Shown: piece by piece, positions 6,439 to 10,406 of the stretch | How the letters are laid out: the number at the start of each line of letters is the position of its first letter | Position numbering within the stretch: the first letter of the stretch is position 1 | NCBI GenBank assembly: GCA_036490955.1 | Contig: DASXCX010000295.1 | Coordinates: 1 to 10,406, forward strand | DNA length: 10,406 nt | Direction: 5' to 3' | Source of the DNA: CAIKMD01 sp036490955 | GTDB lineage: Bacteria > Pseudomonadota > Alphaproteobacteria > ATCC43930 > CGMCC-115725 | The notes under the pieces: generated by a model | Told to the model about the DNA's origin: nothing | Databases searched by the model: none | Seen by the model: the letters and a program-made list of their open reading frames with translations, nothing else | Program-made: the position numbers and the translations under genes

Positions 6439-7368
6439 TTAATCGCGCGCGCCGTGCGATGCGTCGATGCGCGCGACGAGCGACGTGGGCAGCGGGCCGG
6501 AGTCCGCCGCGACGCAGGCGGATTCGATCTGGCCAAGATCGGAGAATCCCACCAATGCGGTTGCGATGCCAGTGTTCGACAACGCGTAGCGCAGCGCAAG
6601 CGTTGGGAGATCGCTATCGGATTCTCGCGCGAGCGTTTGAAGCGCACGCGCCGGACGGCTCAACAGCGCACCGCCATCGAGGACCCGCAGCGCGATCGCG
6701 CCCATCCCGCTCTCGACCGCATGCTTGCCAAGCTGCGCATAATCGCGCAGGCTGGCCGGACAATGAGCGAAAGCGCTGGGATTGTTCAGGCTGTAATGCA
6801 GCAGCAGCGTCGCGAAGGCGCCGCTGTCGATCAGCTTTCTCACCGCCGCCGGCTCGCCGCCATAGGCGCAGCAGCCGAAATGCGCGACGAGACCGCGCGC
6901 CCGTAGCCGCTCCAGCGTCGGCACGACGCCGTCCTCCGCGAGCACATCGTCGACCGTGAGCATCGCACCCGTGCCGATATCGGCCTTGGTCGCACGCGCG
7001 GCCGCGACACGATTATGAAGTTGAACGAGGTCGAGGCGTTTGCCGCCGAGCCGTTCGATGCTGCCTTCGACCGAGCGCGTGATGGCGCCGGGAATATCGG
7101 CGAGATCCGACAATTCGAGCGCGACTTTGGTCGCGATGACCGGATTCGCATTCAGCGCGCGCAGCGTCTCGCCGAGATGCCGCTCCGAAAGCGTGTCCCC
7201 ATAAACGGGAGCGGTATCGAAATAATCGACGCCGAGTTCGAGGGCGCGCGCCACGGCCTCATGCCGCGTTTTGGCGTCGCCGCGCACCATCAGCCCGGCG
7301 GTCGGGCCGCAACCGAAGCCGATCTCGGAAACGCTCAGACCGGTTCGGCCGAGCAGGCGCCGCTTCAT
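6439..7368 (-). CDS. Aldo/keto reductase, possible aldose dehydrogenase
   Basis: The product is 309 residues, normal for an NAD(P)-dependent aldo/keto reductase with a TIM-barrel fold. The catalytic tetrad is complete: D51 and Y56 in YFDTAPVYG, K81 in VIATK, H118 in LVQLHN. The N-terminus MKRRLLGRTGLSVSEIGFGC is the usual start of bacterial members related to D-threo-aldose 1-dehydrogenase / L-fucose dehydrogenase and L-galactose dehydrogenase. A distinctive middle segment, HFGCCAYGGEPAAVRKLIDS, probably borders the substrate pocket. The ATG overlaps the stop of the sugar-type MFS transporter gene by four bases (ATGA). The strict coupling suggests that the enzyme acts on the imported sugar, for example oxidising an aldose to its lactone; this is inference. 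The frame extends upstream to 7791 only as a shadow within the MFS gene. Confidence 0.9.
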   Translation of the reverse strand: MKRRLLGRTGLSVSEIGFGCGPTAGLMVRGDAKTRHEAVARALELGVDYFDTAPVYGDTLSERHLGETLRALNANPVIATKVALELSDLADIPGAITRSVEGSIERLGGKRLDLVQLHNRVAAARATKADIGTGAMLTVDDVLAEDGVVPTLERLRARGLVAHFGCCAYGGEPAAVRKLIDSGAFATLLLHYSLNNPSAFAHCPASLRDYAQLGKHAVESGMGAIALRVLDGGALLSRPARALQTLARESDSDLPTLALRYALSNTGIATALVGFSDLGQIESACVAADSGPLPTSLVARIDASHGARD

Positions 7369-8639
7369 GCGGCTTCGGCCACCGTCTTGCGGTCGAGCAT
7401 GCTCGAGCGCGTCAGCAAGCCGTAAACCGCGATCCAGAGGTAACAGAGCGCCGGCACGAAGAGCGACGCCGCCAAGCCTAACGCGTCGGCAGCAAAGCCG
7501 GTGATGACCGGTACCACCGCGCCGCCGACGATCGCGAGGCAGAGGATACCCGAGCCTTGCGGCGTCTCGTCGCCGAGATTCTCGATCGCGAGCGCGAAGA
7601 TGGTCGGAAACATGATTGAGTTGCAGAGTCCGACCGCGAGCACGGCGACGGCGGCTACCATACCGACAGAGACGCCCGAGATGCCGGCGAGCAGCGCCGC
7701 ACCGCAAGCGCAGGCCGCGAGCACGCTGCCCGCCGCGATCCGCCGCATGACCACCGAGCCGATAAAGCGCCCGATCATCGCACCGCCCCAATAAAGGCTG
7801 ATCAGGCGGCCGCCGGTAGCCGCATCGACGCCCAGCGTGCTGCTTTGCATCAAGTAGTTGATAAGAAGGCTGCCGATCGACACCTCGGCTCCGACATAAA
7901 GAAAGATCGACAACGCGCCCAAAGCGAGGCGCGGCTTTTTCAGCGGCGCGAAAGCAGCCTGCAAGCGTTCGGGCTTGTCGGGAAAAGATGCCACGGCGCG
8001 GCGCAACAGCCAGAAGCTCGCAGCGAGCACGATCAGCACGATGGCGATGCCGAGGAACGGCGTCTGCACCGCGTGTGCCTCGGCTTGACGATAGGCGTCG
8101 AGCAAGCCCGGCGACGCACCTTCGGGCGGCGGCGCGTTTGCGGCGAGGATGAACGTTGCGCCGACGAAAGGACCGACGAAGGTGCCGAAGGAATTGAAAG
8201 CCTGCGCCAAGGTCAGGCGGCTAGGCGAGGTTTCGCGCGAGCCGAGGATGGCGATCAACGGATTGGCCGCGACTTGCAGAATCGTGATGCCCGCCGCCAT
8301 GACGAAGAGCGCGAGGAGAAAACCGCCGAAGACACCGAACGCGGCGGCAGGCGCGAAGAGTACGCAGCCAACCGCCATCAAGACGAGACCGATGATCGCA
8401 CCATGGATGTAGCCGATACGCGCGATGAGCGCGCCGGCCGGCAGCGACACGACGAGGTAGGCAAGGAAAAACGAAAACTGAGTCAGCATCACCTCGGCAT
8501 AGCTGAGCGAGAAGCTTGCCTTGAGCTTAGGGACGAGCGTGTCCACCAGCACGGTTGCGAAGCCCCAAATGAAGAACAGCGTCACCACCAGCGCGACCAG
8601 CGCGCGATGCGGCGGCGGCGATGGTGGATTTTCCGGCAT
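7365..8639 (-). CDS. Sugar MFS transporter of the FucP/GluP type
   Basis: The product is 424 residues with about 12 hydrophobic spans, the normal size for the fucose/glucose-galactose:H+ symporter family. Family landmarks are LFFIWGFATVLVDTLVPKL at 21-39, where D33 corresponds in position to the TM1 aspartate needed for H+ coupling in E. coli FucP; LQVAANPLIAILG at 121-133; and RLTLAQAFNSFGTFVGP at 141-157. In FucP the fourth span has ETAANP, with a Glu that matters for substrate and proton binding. Here the equivalent residue is Q122, as I recall for the GluP (glucose/galactose) branch, so hexose other than fucose is more likely. The N-terminus (MPENPPSPPPHR) is proline-rich. AAGGGA about eight bases upstream supports the start. 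The gene diverges from the GH3 glycosidase gene across 128 nt and overlaps the downstream aldo/keto reductase gene by four bases, forming a sugar release, uptake and oxidation set. Confidence 0.92.
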   Translation of the reverse strand: MPENPPSPPPHRALVALVVTLFFIWGFATVLVDTLVPKLKASFSLSYAEVMLTQFSFFLAYLVVSLPAGALIARIGYIHGAIIGLVLMAVGCVLFAPAAAFGVFGGFLLALFVMAAGITILQVAANPLIAILGSRETSPSRLTLAQAFNSFGTFVGPFVGATFILAANAPPPEGASPGLLDAYRQAEAHAVQTPFLGIAIVLIVLAASFWLLRRAVASFPDKPERLQAAFAPLKKPRLALGALSIFLYVGAEVSIGSLLINYLMQSSTLGVDAATGGRLISLYWGGAMIGRFIGSVVMRRIAAGSVLAACACGAALLAGISGVSVGMVAAVAVLAVGLCNSIMFPTIFALAIENLGDETPQGSGILCLAIVGGAVVPVITGFAADALGLAASLFVPALCYLWIAVYGLLTRSSMLDRKTVAEAA

Positions 8640-8651
8640 TTCCCCAATCCC

Positions 8652-8680
8652 TTCGTTCGACTGTGGTCATAAGGAACGAA
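8652..8680. promoter_or_regulatory. Inverted repeat upstream of the MFS gene, possible operator
   Basis: TTCGTTC (8652-8658) and GAACGAA (8674-8680) form a perfect 7-bp dyad separated by 15 bases. The arm centres are 22 bases apart, about two helical turns, which suits a dimeric regulator on one DNA face. On the minus strand a weak promoter-like pair, TTGAAT (8698-8693) and CCTTAT (8674-8669) spaced 18 bases, would place one arm in the promoter core and the other just downstream, a repressor-like arrangement. The promoter match is poor and no regulator gene is visible in the window, so this is a candidate only. Confidence 0.35.
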
Positions 8681-8739
8681 CGTAAGCCACCGATTCAAGT
8701 GAATTTTGCTGACCCGCGAAAACCAATTCCCAGAAGCCG

Positions 8740-8765
8740 CCGGCGCCGCTAAAACAGGGCGCCGG
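8740..8765 (+). promoter_or_regulatory. Strong GC hairpin covering the ribosome-binding region of the GH3 gene
   Basis: CCGGCGCC (8740-8747) and GGCGCCGG (8758-8765) are perfect complements flanking a 10-base loop, GCTAAAACAG. The stem ends two bases before the ATG at 8768. The only purine-rich stretch that could serve as a Shine-Dalgarno (AGGG, 8756-8759) is partly in the stem. The element could hold translation of the glycosidase down in the mRNA, or act in DNA as an operator dyad in the divergent promoter region. The palindrome is certain; its role is inferred. Confidence 0.45.
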
Positions 8766-8767
8766 GG

Positions 8768-10406
8768 ATGTCGCACAAGCCGCTTTTTTCCCTAATCACC
8801 GTGCTATCGCTGATGGCGGCGAGCCTTTGCGCCAGCGCGGCCGAGGCGGATGACCGCCCGTGGATGAATCGCGGCATTTCGCCCGATGCCCGCGCGGATC
8901 TCGTCCTCGGGCAGATGACGAATGAAGAAAAGCTCGGCCTTGTCGTTGGCACGAGCCAACGACCCGCGGGCGAAAGCATCGGCGCCGCCGGCTACGTCGC
9001 GGGTGTGCCACGGCTTGGCATTCCGATGCTCAAGGAAAGCAACGCCGAGCTCGGCGTCGCTATCGTCCTGTCCGGCGACACGGTCCGCCACGAGGACGAA
9101 GGCACGGCTCTGCCCTCGGGTCTCGCTACCGCCGCGAGCTGGAATCCCGCGATCGCCCGCGCCAACGGCGCGATGATCGCCGAAGAGGCGCGACGCAAAG
9201 GCTTCAACGTGCTGCTCGCGGGCGCGGTCAATCTCGCGCGCGATCCGCGCACGGGTCGAAACTTCGAATATGCGGGCGAGGACCCGCTGCTCGCCGGCAC
9301 AATGGCCGGCGCAGCGATCCGCGGTATCGAGGACAAGCACGTTATCTCCACCGTGAAGCACTTCGCGATCAACGACCAGGAAACCAATCGCACGCTGCTC
9401 GATGCGCGGATCGGCATGGCGGCGCTGCGCGAATCCGATTTGCTCGCTTTCGAGCTGGCGATCGAGCGCGGCCACCCCGGCGCGGTGATGTGCTCCTACA
9501 ATCTGCTCGGCGGTATTCACGCTTGCGAGAATCCGACCTTGCTCGACAGCGTCCTGCGCCAGGATTGGCGCTTTCCCGGCTGGGTCATGTCGGATTGGGG
9601 GGCCGTGCATTCTACCAGCGAAGCGGCCGGTGCCGGACTCGATCAGGAATCCGGCGCTGATTGGGATCCGCGTGCCTATTTCGGCGAGCCTCTCGCCATC
9701 GCCGTCGCCGAAGGCACGGTTCCCACGGCGCGACTCAATACGATGGCGCATCACGTCCTACGCAGCATGTTCGCGAGCGGGGTGATCGACGACCCGCCGG
9801 CGCCGCAGGCGCTCGATGTCGATGCCGATGCGCGCGTTGCCCAGCATGCCGAGGAAGAGGGCATCGTGCTGCTGCGCAATGAAAAAAAGCTTCTCCCGCT
9901 TTCGCCCCATTTGCGCCGCATCGCGGTGATCGGCGGCCACGCCGATGTCGGCGTGTTGTCGGGCGGTGGCTCGTCGCAAGTCCTTCCGGTCGGCGGGCCG
10001 GGGCTACGCATCGAATTCGACGAGCATCGCGGTTCGATCCCCTACCCGATGATCTTCGATCCGTCATCGCCGGTGCGAGCGATCGCGGCGAAAGCACCGC
10101 ACGCGCAGGTTACTTTCGCCGATGGCGAGGATGTCGATGCCGCCGCCCGTGCGGCCAAGGAAGCCGACGTCACGATTGTCTTTGCAACGGCGTGGGAGAT
10201 CGAGGGACATGACGCGGAAAGCCTGTCGCTGCCGCGCGATCAGGATAAGCTCGTCGCCGCCGTCGCAGCCGCCAATCCGCGCACCATCGTCGTGCTCGAA
10301 ACCGGAAATCCCGTTACAATGCCTTGGCGCGACCGAGCGGGCGCGATCGTCGAAGCATGGTATCCGGGCCAGCGCGGCGGCGAAGCGATCGCCAATGTGC
10401 TTTTCG
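8768..10406 (+). CDS. Secreted glycoside hydrolase family 3 enzyme (beta-glucosidase type), 3' end cut off
   Basis: The first 546 codons are present; family members usually run to 700-850 residues. A Sec signal peptide spans about 1-27 (MSHKPLF, hydrophobic core, then CASAAEA with cleavage near A24 or A27), so the enzyme acts in the periplasm or outside. The N-terminal barrel domain shows GRNFEYAGEDP at 163-173, K197-H198 in KHFAINDQETNR, and the nucleophile D276 in VMSDWGAVHS. The C-terminal alpha/beta sandwich domain begins around 330 and shows SGGGSSQVLPVGG (398-410). It also has EIEGHDAESLSLP (477-489), where a Glu of the loop (E477 or E479) is the candidate acid/base. The last part, ending GQRGGEAIANVLF, is typical of the GH3 C-domain. 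It probably releases terminal glucose or a related sugar from a beta-glycoside, which the divergent GluP/FucP-type carrier could import. An in-frame stop at 8750 and loss of the signal peptide from any later ATG fix this start. The usual Arg after EGxD is Ala here (A483). Confidence 0.92.
   Translation, partial: MSHKPLFSLITVLSLMAASLCASAAEADDRPWMNRGISPDARADLVLGQMTNEEKLGLVVGTSQRPAGESIGAAGYVAGVPRLGIPMLKESNAELGVAIVLSGDTVRHEDEGTALPSGLATAASWNPAIARANGAMIAEEARRKGFNVLLAGAVNLARDPRTGRNFEYAGEDPLLAGTMAGAAIRGIEDKHVISTVKHFAINDQETNRTLLDARIGMAALRESDLLAFELAIERGHPGAVMCSYNLLGGIHACENPTLLDSVLRQDWRFPGWVMSDWGAVHSTSEAAGAGLDQESGADWDPRAYFGEPLAIAVAEGTVPTARLNTMAHHVLRSMFASGVIDDPPAPQALDVDADARVAQHAEEEGIVLLRNEKKLLPLSPHLRRIAVIGGHADVGVLSGGGSSQVLPVGGPGLRIEFDEHRGSIPYPMIFDPSSPVRAIAAKAPHAQVTFADGEDVDAAARAAKEADVTIVFATAWEIEGHDAESLSLPRDQDKLVAAVAAANPRTIVVLETGNPVTMPWRDRAGAIVEAWYPGQRGGEAIANVLF

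Noticed and set aside
6378..6647. 90-residue N-terminal extension of the LivH-type permease
   Set aside because: It overlaps the aldo/keto reductase gene, is arginine-rich, and LivH proteins normally begin at the MQGLLHQ-type start.
7369..7791. 141-residue N-terminal extension of the aldo/keto reductase
   Set aside because: It lies within the MFS coding region in another frame; the family start MKRRLLGRTG and the ATGA overlap fix the real start.
8813..8830. Possible lipoprotein signal (lipobox) in the GH3 signal peptide at Cys21
   Set aside because: The residues before Cys are A-S-L, with Leu at -1 where Gly, Ala or Ser is expected; an ordinary signal peptidase I site follows, so a lipoprotein is not supported.
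8804..9754. Open frame (316 codons) on the minus strand opposite the GH3 gene
   Set aside because: The plus strand encodes an unmistakable GH3 enzyme with signal peptide and catalytic motifs; the antisense frame has low-complexity Arg/Ala/Gly composition and no domain.

Overview
The window is GC-rich (about 60% by eye) with GC-ending codons and tightly packed genes. The protein types (a LivHM/LivJ-like ABC system, GluP/FucP-type MFS carrier, Rieske oxygenase, RraA-like aldolase, GH3 glycosidase) suggest a free-living or plant/soil-associated alphaproteobacterium, perhaps Hyphomicrobiales. That placement is inference; no rRNA or marker gene is present.

Layout: there are ten protein genes, two of them cut by the window edges. 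Nine are on the minus strand and read right to left from 8639 to 1: sugar-type MFS transporter, aldo/keto reductase, LivH-type permease, LivM-type permease, MetE-like zinc methyltransferase, periplasmic substrate-binding protein, a 39-residue single-span membrane protein, RraA-like aldolase, and a Rieske oxygenase alpha subunit that runs off the left edge. Most junctions are 13 nt or less or are ATGA overlaps. The two larger gaps are 61 nt (aldo/keto reductase to livH) and 115 nt (RraA-like to Rieske). On the plus strand, diverging from the MFS gene, a secreted GH3 beta-glucosidase-type enzyme starts at 8768 and runs off the right edge.

Working model (inference): the right part is a sugar module. 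An exported GH3 enzyme releases a monosaccharide, the GluP/FucP-type carrier imports it, and the aldo/keto reductase oxidises or reduces it. The left part looks like an uptake-and-catabolism operon for an organic acid or aromatic compound, with a branched-chain-amino-acid-type ABC importer (no ATPase genes in view) feeding a Rieske oxygenase, a methyl- or alkyl-transferring MetE-like enzyme and an RraA-like pyruvate aldolase. Read together, the locus could split a phenolic or other glycoside outside the cytoplasm and import sugar and aglycone by separate routes. No ring-cleavage enzyme, oxygenase reductase, transcription factor or ABC ATPase lies inside the window, so the substrate cannot be named.

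Non-coding structure is limited but notable: a perfect 8-bp GC stem ends two bases before the GH3 start codon, a TTCGTTC-N15-GAACGAA dyad lies upstream of the MFS gene, and nested inverted repeats lie in the 115-nt gap before the Rieske gene, ending just upstream of its ribosome-binding site. I saw no tRNA, rRNA, CRISPR array, insertion sequence or attachment site.
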